Shown here: piece by piece, positions 54,232 to 63,974 of the stretch
Layout: each line of letters opens with the position of its first letter
Numbering within the stretch: the stretch's first letter is position 1
From: Chloroherpetonaceae bacterium
GTDB taxonomy: Bacteria; Bacteroidota; Chlorobiia; Chlorobiales; Thermochlorobacteraceae
DNA length: 64,000 nucleotides
Direction of reading: 5' to 3'
Assembly: GCA_033763895.1 (NCBI GenBank)
Contig: JANRJQ010000007.1
Location: 1-64,000, forward strand
Notes under the pieces: generated by a model
Database searches by the model: none
Told to the model about the DNA's origin: nothing
Seen by the model: the letters and a program-made list of their open reading frames with translations, nothing else
Made by a program: the position numbers and the translations under genes

Positions 54232-57123
54232 CTATTTCAAATACAGCATTTTTTTCACTTGAACGGCATTACCGGCTTTCATTCGATAAATATAAACCCC
54301 GGTTGAAAGCCCGAAGCGAGAAAGATTCAATTGATACAAGTAAAAGCCCGGGGGTTTATTTGATTCTCGAATCAGGACGGCAATTTTTCGACCAACAACA
54401 TCATAGAGTTCTACGTCAACATCCGTCAAATCACGTATTAATATCGGGATTGTGGTGGTGGGGTTGAATGGATTTGGATAATTTTGTCCCAATTCGAAAA
54501 CATCGGGCTTAATGGTTTGCTCGTTATCAATCGGGGTACCGGTCACATTTTCTGCGGTTGCTACAATTGGTCGAATATGAAGATTCGAAAAAGAAAACGA
54601 TGAACTTAGTCCGGATTCAGGTTCGCTGAAATTATACCAAGTTCCACCGTTAAGTATCAACGAGCGCTGCGAATATCGCCCATCGTCGCCACCGATTCCT
54701 ATACTATCTGAAAGAGGAAGACTCAGCTTCAGCGCTAAGTGATAGCTGCCCGTTGAATCAAAGGAAATCGGGTTTTCATGAAAACTTACAAATTGTCGAG
54801 TTCTTCGGCTCAGCAACGCCAAGGGCGTTTCAACTTTGCCCACGAATTGACCGGGTAAATTCAGCCCACGCTGCGTTGAATTGCGATAAACCTCTGCCAC
54901 AAGTGTTCCTAAGGGAATTGCAGAAAGACGCTCGATATCAACAGTAAATCCGATAAGCTGCGATTTTTCAGGCGCGGTAAACCACAACCCCAAGCCGTCA
55001 GGCACAAATGCCGACCCCGATATTCTTCCAAGCGGAAACTGTCGCGTTGGAATGCCGCGTGTAGCGGTGTAAGAAATGGTAAAAAGGCTGAGCTTGGCCG
55101 AAGAATTGAGTGTTTGTGCCACACCCTCTGCCGCATCCAACTTACCGTGCCCCCAAGTAACATTGTAGCTTAGCGTTGTGAAATTGTCTTTATTGGCTGT
55201 TTGCAATAGCGTGGCTTTTACTTCTTCCGACATACGATTCGGATTTGCTTGAAGCAGAAGGGCTAATGCCCCTGCCACATGCGGGCACGACATACTTGTA
55301 CCCCGCAAAACACGATGCTTCCCGCCGGCTACGATGTTTGATTGTGGTGCAGAGGCTAAAGATGAAAACGCGGAAACAATCATCTCTCCGGGTGCGGAAA
55401 TATCAGGTTTAGGGGCACCGTTTCGCGTTGGCCCCAGAGAACTGAATGTGGAAATATTCCCTCGTCGATCGCTGCTGCCAGAAACCGTATAATTTCCCCC
55501 ATCGATAGAAGGCCAAATCCAACGGGTTTGATAAGAACCAACCGTAATGCCTTCTTCCGAAGCGGCTTGACCACCCGCCATACTTTGAGAAACATCGCCA
55601 CCAATGACTCTAGCCCGTACTGTTCCGCTATTGCTGCGATAAGCATCAAACCGCGTTGCGCTTGGAACTGTGAAGGAAAGACTCCAATCTCCCACGGTGG
55701 GATTTTCGATTGAAAAATAAATTTCTCTGTGATTATTAGGTGGATAAACATTATTAAAAATTTGAATCACACCTTCTTGTGTGCCGGCAGCCGTTGTATT
55801 GGAACTATTGGGAATTAAAACAGTTCGTCCGGAGGGTGTTGTAAGGGTGGCTGAAAATGACTCATTTGTTTCAACCCAAACATCCACTGAAAAATTACCG
55901 CTATGTGTCCCTCCGTTCGTAGGAGGAGGTACTTGAAATTGAATTTGAGCGGTTTCATTCGCAGAAAGATTTTTCCCGAGATGGAGGGAATCATTTCCAC
56001 TATTTCCGGCTGAGATTGCGACCATTCGGCCGGGTCCTGACTTCGCAAAAGAATTAATTGCACTGCTCACGGGGTCTTTACCGTCCTTAGGCCCAAGTAT
56101 GGAACCCAAGCTCATATTCACTACTACGGGTTTGCCGAACCGTTGTGAAATTAGCCTTGCATAGGTGATGGCATCGATCAGTCTTGTTTGTGTGGTCGTT
56201 GGACCTGAGAAGGATTGAACGGCCACGATGTCCGCTTCAGGTGCCATTCCCATAAAACGGCGAAGTACATCATTGCCTTGGGTTGATGCGTAACCTAAAC
56301 CATTTCCGGCAGCAGTACCCGCAACATGCGTGCCGTGACCATCGGTGTCTTGGGTACGAACTGATTTTGTTCCTGCGATTGCCCCATTCAAGTCTTCTTG
56401 CAAATATTCAACTCCGTATGTAAAGCCAATCGGTGAATTTTCGCCTGCAACGGGCGTTAATGTTTGATCCCAAATTGCAAGAATGCGGGTTTTATTTTTA
56501 TCGACGGGGTTACGAAAATCGTAATGTTTGAAATCAATTCCGGTATCAATTACCAGAATAATAACACCCTTTCCGGTAAACTTTGTCCCATTAAGGCCGA
56601 TATCTCGAAGATAAGCCGCCCCTGATTCTGGAATACTCAAGTCATCTTTCATTCGATGAAGGCTTTGCAGCTCTGGGTTATCAATAAATAAAATGCTTTC
56701 TTCTTCTGACAATGATTCCATTTCTTTGAGGGACAATCTTGCTGTAAAAAATTGGTCATAGACCGAATTGATTTCAGCGCGTTTTGCTTTCCATTTTGAA
56801 ATGATCGTTTGACGAGTGGCCGAATTGTTGAGGGCTTCCTTTGTGAAGTAAACAATGCATTCGTAAGTCCCATTTGTTGCAACAGTAGCTGCCATTTTGG
56901 AGGAAATCGGCTCTGAAAAAAGTTCTTCTCTCCTTTGTGAAATTCCTAAAAATGGTTGCTCACCCTGAACTTGAAACCCATTTGAGTTCGACGGTTTGAA
57001 TTCTTTGAATTTGGGAGTTCCTTCTTGAGTCCGAAAGATCGCGTTTATTTTTTCCCACTTTTGTGCAGCGAGTTCGCCGAAAGAAAATAAAACCGCAACT
57101 GAGAATATGACGGACTTAAGCAT
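54232..57123 (-). CDS. Secreted subtilisin-like (S8) protease with T9SS C-terminal domain
   Basis: 963 residues from the ATG at 57123 (earlier one at 57159 gives a poorer signal). Signal peptide LKSVIFSVAVLFSFGELAAQ, prodomain to ~170, then the S8 catalytic domain: Asp193 in VIDTGIDF, His263 in DGHGTHVAG, oxyanion Asn in SAGNSGND and Ser610 in GTSMSCPHVAG. A ~130-residue beta-sandwich is inserted between Asn and Ser. The C-terminus (QNYPNPFNPTTTI to KKMLYLK) is a type IX sorting domain, so it is secreted across the outer membrane and attached or released. Probably degradative. Confidence 0.93.
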   Translation of the reverse strand: MLKSVIFSVAVLFSFGELAAQKWEKINAIFRTQEGTPKFKEFKPSNSNGFQVQGEQPFLGISQRREELFSEPISSKMAATVATNGTYECIVYFTKEALNNSATRQTIISKWKAKRAEINSVYDQFFTARLSLKEMESLSEEESILFIDNPELQSLHRMKDDLSIPESGAAYLRDIGLNGTKFTGKGVIILVIDTGIDFKHYDFRNPVDKNKTRILAIWDQTLTPVAGENSPIGFTYGVEYLQEDLNGAIAGTKSVRTQDTDGHGTHVAGTAAGNGLGYASTQGNDVLRRFMGMAPEADIVAVQSFSGPTTTQTRLIDAITYARLISQRFGKPVVVNMSLGSILGPKDGKDPVSSAINSFAKSGPGRMVAISAGNSGNDSLHLGKNLSANETAQIQFQVPPPTNGGTHSGNFSVDVWVETNESFSATLTTPSGRTVLIPNSSNTTAAGTQEGVIQIFNNVYPPNNHREIYFSIENPTVGDWSLSFTVPSATRFDAYRSNSGTVRARVIGGDVSQSMAGGQAASEEGITVGSYQTRWIWPSIDGGNYTVSGSSDRRGNISTFSSLGPTRNGAPKPDISAPGEMIVSAFSSLASAPQSNIVAGGKHRVLRGTSMSCPHVAGALALLLQANPNRMSEEVKATLLQTANKDNFTTLSYNVTWGHGKLDAAEGVAQTLNSSAKLSLFTISYTATRGIPTRQFPLGRISGSAFVPDGLGLWFTAPEKSQLIGFTVDIERLSAIPLGTLVAEVYRNSTQRGLNLPGQFVGKVETPLALLSRRTRQFVSFHENPISFDSTGSYHLALKLSLPLSDSIGIGGDDGRYSQRSLILNGGTWYNFSEPESGLSSSFSFSNLHIRPIVATAENVTGTPIDNEQTIKPDVFELGQNYPNPFNPTTTIPILIRDLTDVDVELYDVVGRKIAVLIRESNKPPGFYLYQLNLSRFGLSTGVYIYRMKAGNAVQVKKMLYLK

Positions 57124-57447
57124 GAATCCATCTTTAACGAAATAGTTGAGTTTAATCATTGAATGTCAAACGAATCGTTATGGGAGTGGTTAAATAAAAT
57201 TACAATGTGTATTTTGACTTGAATGAAACTGAATTCTAATTAATAATTGATTTCAAATTCACAAGCACTTCTGTTAAAATATCGTGATTATTATTTGATG
57301 AAAAAATCCCAGAATCAATCACAAGTGACTTCAAGTTAAATTAATATTTGTTTTATTATAAAAATTTGAATCTAATCATGACGGACTACTTGTGAAATGC
57401 TCTTTCAAACTTTACACCTAAACTCAAACTCAACAAAACAAATTCCA
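57124..57447. other. Divergent intergenic region
   Basis: About 320 AT-rich bases between the protease and the TonB receptor; it must hold both promoters. I see no cobalamin or other riboswitch motif and no clear operator. An ATG at 57397 in frame with the receptor is an alternative start. Confidence 0.6.
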
Positions 57448-59436
57448 ATGATTCGAACGAATAACCCTGTTTTCAAAAAAGCTATTTTTCGCTACTTAAG
57501 TTTGACAGTCCTTTTCTTGTTCAAATCCACTCAAATTTTTGGTTATCAAGTCGATTCAAGCGCTACTTCAAAACAATCAAAAGCAAACGATTCGCTTAGA
57601 ACATTTACATCGGAAATTATTACCGTGACTGGAACAAGAATTCCAACCATTGACATCAATGTTCCAAGAAGTTTGACCGTTCTTACTGAAGAGGATATTC
57701 GAAATACGCCGCAGCAATCAGTACAAGATTTAATGCAATATGTTACCGGCGTTTCGATGAATCGGCGAGGGTCAAATGGCGTTCAAGCCGATGTAGGGAT
57801 TCGAGGTGGCACATTTGAACAAACGCTTGTGCTTATCAATGGCAATAAAATGAGCGATCCGCAAACAGGGCACCATAATTTTAATCTTCCGGTTGCGCTT
57901 GATGATATTGAGCGCGTTGAGGTTCTTCGTGGAGGTGCGTCGAGGCTTTTTGGGCCGAATGCATTCAGCGGCGTTGTGAATATCATCACCAAAAAAAACA
58001 AGTCTTCAGGTGTATCGCTTGATGTGATTGGCGGCGACTTTGGGTATCTTTCCGGAACGGCCTCTGTTTCAGCACCTCTTGGCGATTATTCTCAGAGAAT
58101 CACCTTGCAACACCAACGCTCCGATGGCTATACAACCAATACAGACTTCCGAACAAATAACTTTGGATACACCTCAAGCTTTTTACTCGGTGAAAATTCC
58201 TTTCAGTTTAATGCCGGTTATATCGATAAAGCTTTTGGTGCAAATCGGTTTTATTCTCCGCTGCCCAATCAATTCGAAAAAACCCGTACCCTTCACTTGG
58301 CGTTGAATGGTGAACTCAAAGTGGGTAATGAGTTTTTTCTTACACCCAAAATTTATTGGCGCAGAAATGCCGATGATTACATCCTTGACCGTGATACCGC
58401 TGCGAGATATGAAAACAATCATCTCACCAATGTGATTGGCGGCGAATTGCAAACCCAATTTTCGTGGGCACTTGGAAAAAGCTTTGTCGGTTTAGAATTC
58501 GGCATTGAGGATATCGAAAGCAACGGAATTCGAGGAATTCGCGAAGGCGGACGAGGAAGAATCATTGGTTCTAACCCCGTGGTATTTTTAGGGTCTCGCT
58601 CTCGAAATCGAGGCGGAGTCAATTTTGAACATCAATTGGATTTAGGCGAAGGGCTCACGGTCATTGGTGGTGCATCCGTTTATGGATATACTCAATACGG
58701 TTGGCAACTCTTGCCGTCGTTTGATCTCAATAAACGCTTTAATGATCAAATCAGGGTTTATCTCTCAGCAGGACGCTCTTTTCGTGTACCAACTTATACA
58801 GAATTGTTTTATCAAGATCCCGTTAATCTTTCTAACCCTGATTTGAATCCTGAGTCAGCTTGGAATTATGAAGCGGGTTTTTCATTTTCAGGCGAGGGCA
58901 TCTCACTCACCACTTCTCTTTTCCGCCGCGATGGAGTGAACATGATTGATTGGGCGATCCCGGGTCCTATTACTTCAACAACGGTTTGGCAAGCCTCAAA
59001 TGTCTCAAGTGTTGTTACAAATGGTCTTGAACTGATGCTCAATTTTAATATTCAATATTTTAGTACATCACTTCCCATTTATGATGTGAAAATGAGTTAT
59101 GCCTTTCTTGATCAATCACGCGATGTTGGCGGGTTACTTTCTAGATATGTGTTCAATTATATGCGTCACCAAGTAATGGGCGAGGTGTTACATACTTGGG
59201 GACTTGGAATTATGCAAAGTTGGAAGGCTCGGTATGAATACCGCGGCGCGTTCAGTAATCCCAATCGCTTTATTGTTGATACAAGGCTTTACCGCACTTT
59301 TGATTTTGATGGCCAAAAGCTTGATGTCTATGCCGATGTCACCAATCTTTTGAACACCCAAATCCAAGAGATTCCTGAATTTGGGCTGATGCTTCCCGGA
59401 AGATGGGCAATGATTGGGGTGAAGTTTCAGTTTTAA
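57448..59436 (+). CDS. TonB-dependent outer-membrane receptor
   Basis: 662 residues from ATG 57448. A signal-type helix (FRYLSLTVLFLFKSTQIFG) is followed by a TonB-box-like SEIITVTGTRI, then the plug domain (VPRSLTVLTEEDIRNTPQQS, GVSMNRRGSNGVQADVGIRG, RVEVLRGGASRLFGPNAFSG) and a ~500-residue beta barrel ending in an aromatic C-terminus (GVKFQF). The plug resembles BtuB/CirA-type receptors without the N-terminal beta-sandwich of SusC. The ligand is unknown; no uptake ABC genes or riboswitch are near. Confidence 0.92.
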   Translation: MIRTNNPVFKKAIFRYLSLTVLFLFKSTQIFGYQVDSSATSKQSKANDSLRTFTSEIITVTGTRIPTIDINVPRSLTVLTEEDIRNTPQQSVQDLMQYVTGVSMNRRGSNGVQADVGIRGGTFEQTLVLINGNKMSDPQTGHHNFNLPVALDDIERVEVLRGGASRLFGPNAFSGVVNIITKKNKSSGVSLDVIGGDFGYLSGTASVSAPLGDYSQRITLQHQRSDGYTTNTDFRTNNFGYTSSFLLGENSFQFNAGYIDKAFGANRFYSPLPNQFEKTRTLHLALNGELKVGNEFFLTPKIYWRRNADDYILDRDTAARYENNHLTNVIGGELQTQFSWALGKSFVGLEFGIEDIESNGIRGIREGGRGRIIGSNPVVFLGSRSRNRGGVNFEHQLDLGEGLTVIGGASVYGYTQYGWQLLPSFDLNKRFNDQIRVYLSAGRSFRVPTYTELFYQDPVNLSNPDLNPESAWNYEAGFSFSGEGISLTTSLFRRDGVNMIDWAIPGPITSTTVWQASNVSSVVTNGLELMLNFNIQYFSTSLPIYDVKMSYAFLDQSRDVGGLLSRYVFNYMRHQVMGEVLHTWGLGIMQSWKARYEYRGAFSNPNRFIVDTRLYRTFDFDGQKLDVYADVTNLLNTQIQEIPEFGLMLPGRWAMIGVKFQF

Positions 59437-59443
59437 GTATCGA

Positions 59444-62143
59444 TTAAATCATTCCTGTTTTCAACGCTTTGGCGACAGCCTCTGATTTTGAATTGACATG
59501 CATTTTATCGTAAATCTTCGCCAAATGATTTTGCACCGTACTGAAACTTATAAAGAGTTTTGTTGCAATTTGCTTAATTGAAAGCCCATCGATCAGCAGT
59601 GAAAGTATTTCATTTTCTCGGCGAGTTAAGGTAAAATTTGCTGATTCCTTTGGCGCAAACCTGACGAAGAAGTCGCTCACTTTTCGCGCAATTTCAGGGC
59701 TCATGACCATCCCTCCTTGAATAGATTCTTCGATTGCAGAAAATAATTGCTTTTCAGTAGCCTTTTTGAGCAAGTAGCCATTTGCACCGGCAATCAATGC
59801 TCTTGATACATGAGTTTCATCATCAAAAACGGTGATTAAAATGATTTTGCAATCGGGGCTTTTACTCTTAAAATCGCGGATTGCATCAATGCCTGATTTC
59901 CCCGGAAGCCCAATATCCATTAGGAGTACATCGATTTCTTTCAGTTCAATCTCGGCTTCTTCAACCGTGGAAAATGCGCCCTTCAACTCGTATTCATCTC
60001 GGTTTGAAATCGTTTCTTGTAACGCAAATCTGTAATCTTCATTATCCTCGATAATTGCAACTGTAATTTTCTTTCCCGAACTTTTTGGGGTTAATTGCAA
60101 TGATTTATCGCTACGAGTCAACTTTTTAGTCTTTCTTCGATGAATAATTTCATGATTGATTGCTGGGTCAACCGACTTTGGAATATCGAAGATGAACGTT
60201 GATCCACTTTTTTCAGACTCCGCCCAAATCTTACCATTATGAGCTTCAATTACTTTTTTCACAATTGATAATCCTAATCCGGTACTGCTTTCGCCACCTG
60301 TCGGCTTCGCAGAAAGTGTAACAAATTCCTTAAAGAGTTGTCGTTTATCATTCTCACTTAACCCCGGTCCTTCATCTTTTATACTAAATCGAACGGCGTT
60401 TTTCATTTTAAGGAGAGATATATGGATGTTAGAACGGTAGGGCGAAAACTTAATAGCATTTGAAAGCAAATTCTCAAAGCAATCTCGAATTCTCTCTTTA
60501 TCCGCGTAGAGAATCACGTTTTTCGAAATCCTTGTTAAGAGTTGTTGTGATTTTTCAGAGGCAAGGATTTGATTTCTTGCGATAACTTCCTCAAGGAGTA
60601 AAGCTAAATCGAAATTTGCGCGATTGAGTTCAAAATGAGCATTTTTAATTGCGGCTGTTTCGATGAGCGATTTCACAAGGCCGAGCATACGTTCCGACGA
60701 ACGTTCAATACTTTTTGAATACGATAAAATTCGTTCCTTTTCTTCTGATGCGGCGATCATTGTCGCGAATTTATGTATGATTTGAAGCGGATTCTTCAAG
60801 TCGTGCGCGGCAATTGCGAGAAGGTCGTTTTTTAGTTTATTGGCATCCTCTGCAATCTGAAGCGCTTTCGTGAGCGTTTTATTACGAATTTCCTCTTCTT
60901 CAATTTTATGTTTGAATTCGTTGACTTCATATAGAACTTGAAAATCACGCAACTTCCTCTGAGAAAATTCAGATAGCATTTCCTTTTCGAGTTTCAAGTG
61001 TTCAAGGGAATGCCAATACGCCATTTCAAAATTCTTTTGAAACTGAAACCATTGTGAGAGTTTTAAATGAACGGTTGATTCAAAATTTTTGGAATTCATT
61101 TCCTTTGCTCTTTGCAAAGCCTTTTCATACCATTGGTGTACTCCATCGTATTTTCTGTTTACTCCCAATTGTTCTTCAGCGAAAGCAATATCTCCGAATA
61201 GAATATCGAGAGAGTAAAGATTTTCAAGAAAATTTAACTTTTCAGAAATCGCATAGGAATGTTGAAGGTTTCTTTTCGCTTCTTCGTGATGATTGAGTCT
61301 GAAAAGCGACTCTGCGCGATTTCTTAGCGCGGTTGCCAATTGTCTTTCATCTCCTGATTTCTCTGCGATTGAAATCGCTTCATCGGCATAGTGAATCGCT
61401 TCACTCAGTTTACCGACCTTTAAGAGCTCCAATGTGATTTGATTCAACCCGTGATTGATACCCCAAGAAAATTTTTCTTGTTTAGCAAGCTTCAAAGACT
61501 TTTGAAAGTACCCAATTGCTTCATCTGTATTTGATTTAACCGCATAAACATTGCCAATGTTGTTATAGGTTGCAGCAAGCATGATGGGGTTGCCAAGTTT
61601 ATCAATGATCGCCAACGCACGATCATGATAGCGCATCGAGGCTTCATAATCTGAAAGGTGAAAAAAAGAAAAACCGATATTATTAAGAAGCATCGCTTCC
61701 GTTTCCGAATCTTTCAACGATTCGGCGAGCGGGTGAGCTTCCAAGAAGAACCTTAAAGCTTGTACGTATTGCCCAACACGCTCTGAGACTACCCCTAAAT
61801 AATTTTTGGTGAGCATGATTCCGCGGGTATCATTTACGCTCAAGTAATACTCAAGTGCCATTTCGAGCGAGTGCTTCGCCTCATCAAATCGATTCACACG
61901 CCAAAGCGCATTTCCTAAAATGCGAGATAAATCGGCTTCAAGCTGAGGGTTTTCAGGTTGTTTTGATTTCTTAGTGAATGAACTTTTTTGAATCGCCTGA
62001 ATTTTTGGAATAGCTTCCATAGGCGCCGAAGACGCTAATTTTTCCAATTGAATAAAATACTCTGCGTTTTCGGTAGCAGTTAGAATTTCGTTTTTGGAAT
62101 TCGGTTTCATTGAAAGTGCATTTACTTTCAAGATAACCAGCAT
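59444..62143 (-). CDS. TPR-sensor histidine kinase / receiver / LuxR-HTH single-chain regulator
   Basis: 899 residues (ATG at 62110 is an alternative start). No membrane segment, so cytoplasmic. Residues ~70-400 are TPR helices, ~400-440 a coiled coil, HisKA with His447 in AAHDLKNPL, then HATPase_c (SNAIKFSPY, KDEGPGLSENDK, GLGLSIVKKVIEAHNG). A NarL-type receiver follows with phospho-acceptor Asp743 (LLMDIGLPG) and last a LuxR helix-turn-helix (LTRRENEILSLLIDGLSIKQIA). All steps from sensing to DNA binding thus lie in one chain. Targets are unknown; divergent neighbours suggest surface/secretion genes. Confidence 0.93.
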   Translation of the reverse strand: MLVILKVNALSMKPNSKNEILTATENAEYFIQLEKLASSAPMEAIPKIQAIQKSSFTKKSKQPENPQLEADLSRILGNALWRVNRFDEAKHSLEMALEYYLSVNDTRGIMLTKNYLGVVSERVGQYVQALRFFLEAHPLAESLKDSETEAMLLNNIGFSFFHLSDYEASMRYHDRALAIIDKLGNPIMLAATYNNIGNVYAVKSNTDEAIGYFQKSLKLAKQEKFSWGINHGLNQITLELLKVGKLSEAIHYADEAISIAEKSGDERQLATALRNRAESLFRLNHHEEAKRNLQHSYAISEKLNFLENLYSLDILFGDIAFAEEQLGVNRKYDGVHQWYEKALQRAKEMNSKNFESTVHLKLSQWFQFQKNFEMAYWHSLEHLKLEKEMLSEFSQRKLRDFQVLYEVNEFKHKIEEEEIRNKTLTKALQIAEDANKLKNDLLAIAAHDLKNPLQIIHKFATMIAASEEKERILSYSKSIERSSERMLGLVKSLIETAAIKNAHFELNRANFDLALLLEEVIARNQILASEKSQQLLTRISKNVILYADKERIRDCFENLLSNAIKFSPYRSNIHISLLKMKNAVRFSIKDEGPGLSENDKRQLFKEFVTLSAKPTGGESSTGLGLSIVKKVIEAHNGKIWAESEKSGSTFIFDIPKSVDPAINHEIIHRRKTKKLTRSDKSLQLTPKSSGKKITVAIIEDNEDYRFALQETISNRDEYELKGAFSTVEEAEIELKEIDVLLMDIGLPGKSGIDAIRDFKSKSPDCKIILITVFDDETHVSRALIAGANGYLLKKATEKQLFSAIEESIQGGMVMSPEIARKVSDFFVRFAPKESANFTLTRRENEILSLLIDGLSIKQIATKLFISFSTVQNHLAKIYDKMHVNSKSEAVAKALKTGMI

Positions 62144-62152
62144 ACCTAAACG

Positions 62153-62178
62153 AAAAAAAGGGAGTTTGCCTCCCTTTT
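62153..62178 (-). terminator. Terminator after the LamG/T9SS gene
   Basis: Minus strand AAAAGGGAG/CTCCCTTTT stem with GCAAA loop and seven-T run, 42 bases after the stop at 62220 and just upstream of the kinase start. Confidence 0.85.
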
Positions 62179-62219
62179 ATTTCATTCCTTTATAACTTCT
62201 TCGGACGCTATAATTCCAT

Positions 62220-63974
62220 TTATTTGATCAAGGTCATTTTTTTTGTCATTGAAAAATTCCCGGTGGATAACCGATAGAAATAAACTCCCGATGCTAAGCT
62301 TTGTGCATTAAAATTCACGCGATGTAAACCGGCTTCCATCCTTTGGTTAATCAATGTTGATACTTTTCTGCCAAGCATATCATAAATGGTTAGTTCGGTG
62401 AATCCGCTTTGTGGCAATCTAAATTGAATCGTGGTTGTTGGATTAAAAGGATTCGGATAATTTTGAGCGAGTTCGAATCCTTCAGTTGGCTTTTGAGTAA
62501 ATCCTTTGAAAGAAAGTGGTTCTATAAAATTCCCGTTGATGTATTTATCGGTTAAGTAATCTTCTATGTTTGAAATTTCAGTAGTAGAAAGGGCTCGGTT
62601 ATAGATTAAAAATTCAGATATTTTTCCAATCAGTCCCAGACTTGGGGTATATCCTCTACCTCCAAGAAAGAGCGTATCAACCACATTTACAGAACCGGTA
62701 TTCGTGCCCACAGGACTACCTGAAAAAACTTGGTTTTGGCCATTGACACGCAATGCAAAATCAGAAACAGCGTTTGAATGAACATTGCTTACCACGATTG
62801 TATTACCGCTATTCGCCCAATTCGCTTGTAAATTTCTTGCAATTAACGCGGTACGCTTTGCAGAAATTGTTGCACCAGAGCTTGTTGATAAGTAAGAACC
62901 GCCGGGTCTTGAATTAACATCTGAACTGTGTTCGTAAATTATCCCTAAGCCACTCGTTGTTGAACTTAAAACTGAAAAGACCGTGAACTGATTGAGCGTT
63001 ACAGGAGCCTGACTCAAAAGCACATTCGTTCCATCGAATTGAATGGCAGGTCTTCCTTGAGCGTTATTCTTGATAAATCGGGGTCGTTTTGCATCTTCAG
63101 TTTGAATGAGTGAATTCGTTCCCACATGACTTTGCCACGAACTCACTTTGCCACTTGCCGTGGTATCAACTTTTGAATCGGCCCGCATCCACAGTGCAAG
63201 CCCATTTGTAGGAACTGAAAACGGAGTAAAAGCTAATCCATACTTTGTAGCTAAATAATTTTCTACATAATTAGATTCAGTAAACCCCAATGCCCGGTTG
63301 TAAATAAGAATCTCAGCAATGTTACCAACCAATCCAACCGTAAGGTTTGCTCTTGAGCCGATATATAACTTTTGATTGATTACCCCGGAGATTTGGGTTG
63401 GGTTTACAAGTGAATTCGTCAATGGAACCTCAGAACCATTTACCCTCAAAAGCACATCACTCGAAAAGTTATTATTGATAAGCGATGTCAATTTGTATTG
63501 ACCATCGTTTGCCCAATTCAAAACATAATCTTTTCCGATTTGCGAACCGCTTTTATTAATTAACACTGTGCTGACCGTACTCGTATTCAAGTAAAATCCA
63601 CTTGATGAATTGGCATTTGTCCCTTGTTCAAACACCAATTTTGAACCGGTAGTCGTAGAGTTAAAGATGATATAAACAGAAAACTGATTTACCGAAATGC
63701 TTGAATCTGTCACCAAAATATCATTCCCGTCAAATTGGATCACCGGTTTCGAATTCAACCCCGAAGCGATATAGCGGGGCTGATTTGCCGCAACTGTCTG
63801 CCTCGCGGTATTGACAGGAGCAACAGAATTCGCCCAAGTTTGAACACGTCCATCTGTTGTTGTATCAACACCGGAATCAGCTTTTAGCCAATACACCAAG
63901 CCGTTTTGCGGAAAAGATTGGCCGAAAAGATTTGTTGTAGCGAGCAATAATCCAAGGAGTAAAATTTTTTTCAT
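62220..63974 (-). CDS. Secreted double LamG-like protein with T9SS C-terminal domain
   Basis: 584 residues. Signal peptide KKILLLGLLLATTNLFGQ. Two homologous concanavalin-like (LamG/laminin-G type) domains follow, residues ~22-248 and ~255-480. Each begins with NGL..W..ADS.VDTT..G.V..W and ends LIYNRAL.., and they align over their whole length, so they arose by duplication. Residues ~502-584 (QNYPNPFNPTTTIQF, MKKMTLIK-type end) are the type IX sorting domain. Probably binds glycan or protein at the cell surface; no catalytic motif. The terminator follows. Confidence 0.9.
   Translation of the reverse strand: MKKILLLGLLLATTNLFGQSFPQNGLVYWLKADSGVDTTTDGRVQTWANSVAPVNTARQTVAANQPRYIASGLNSKPVIQFDGNDILVTDSSISVNQFSVYIIFNSTTTGSKLVFEQGTNANSSSGFYLNTSTVSTVLINKSGSQIGKDYVLNWANDGQYKLTSLINNNFSSDVLLRVNGSEVPLTNSLVNPTQISGVINQKLYIGSRANLTVGLVGNIAEILIYNRALGFTESNYVENYLATKYGLAFTPFSVPTNGLALWMRADSKVDTTASGKVSSWQSHVGTNSLIQTEDAKRPRFIKNNAQGRPAIQFDGTNVLLSQAPVTLNQFTVFSVLSSTTSGLGIIYEHSSDVNSRPGGSYLSTSSGATISAKRTALIARNLQANWANSGNTIVVSNVHSNAVSDFALRVNGQNQVFSGSPVGTNTGSVNVVDTLFLGGRGYTPSLGLIGKISEFLIYNRALSTTEISNIEDYLTDKYINGNFIEPLSFKGFTQKPTEGFELAQNYPNPFNPTTTIQFRLPQSGFTELTIYDMLGRKVSTLINQRMEAGLHRVNFNAQSLASGVYFYRLSTGNFSMTKKMTLIK

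Noticed and set aside
57124-57447. Possible cobalamin riboswitch before the TonB receptor
   Set aside because: No B12-box or conserved core could be found; AT-rich sequence only.
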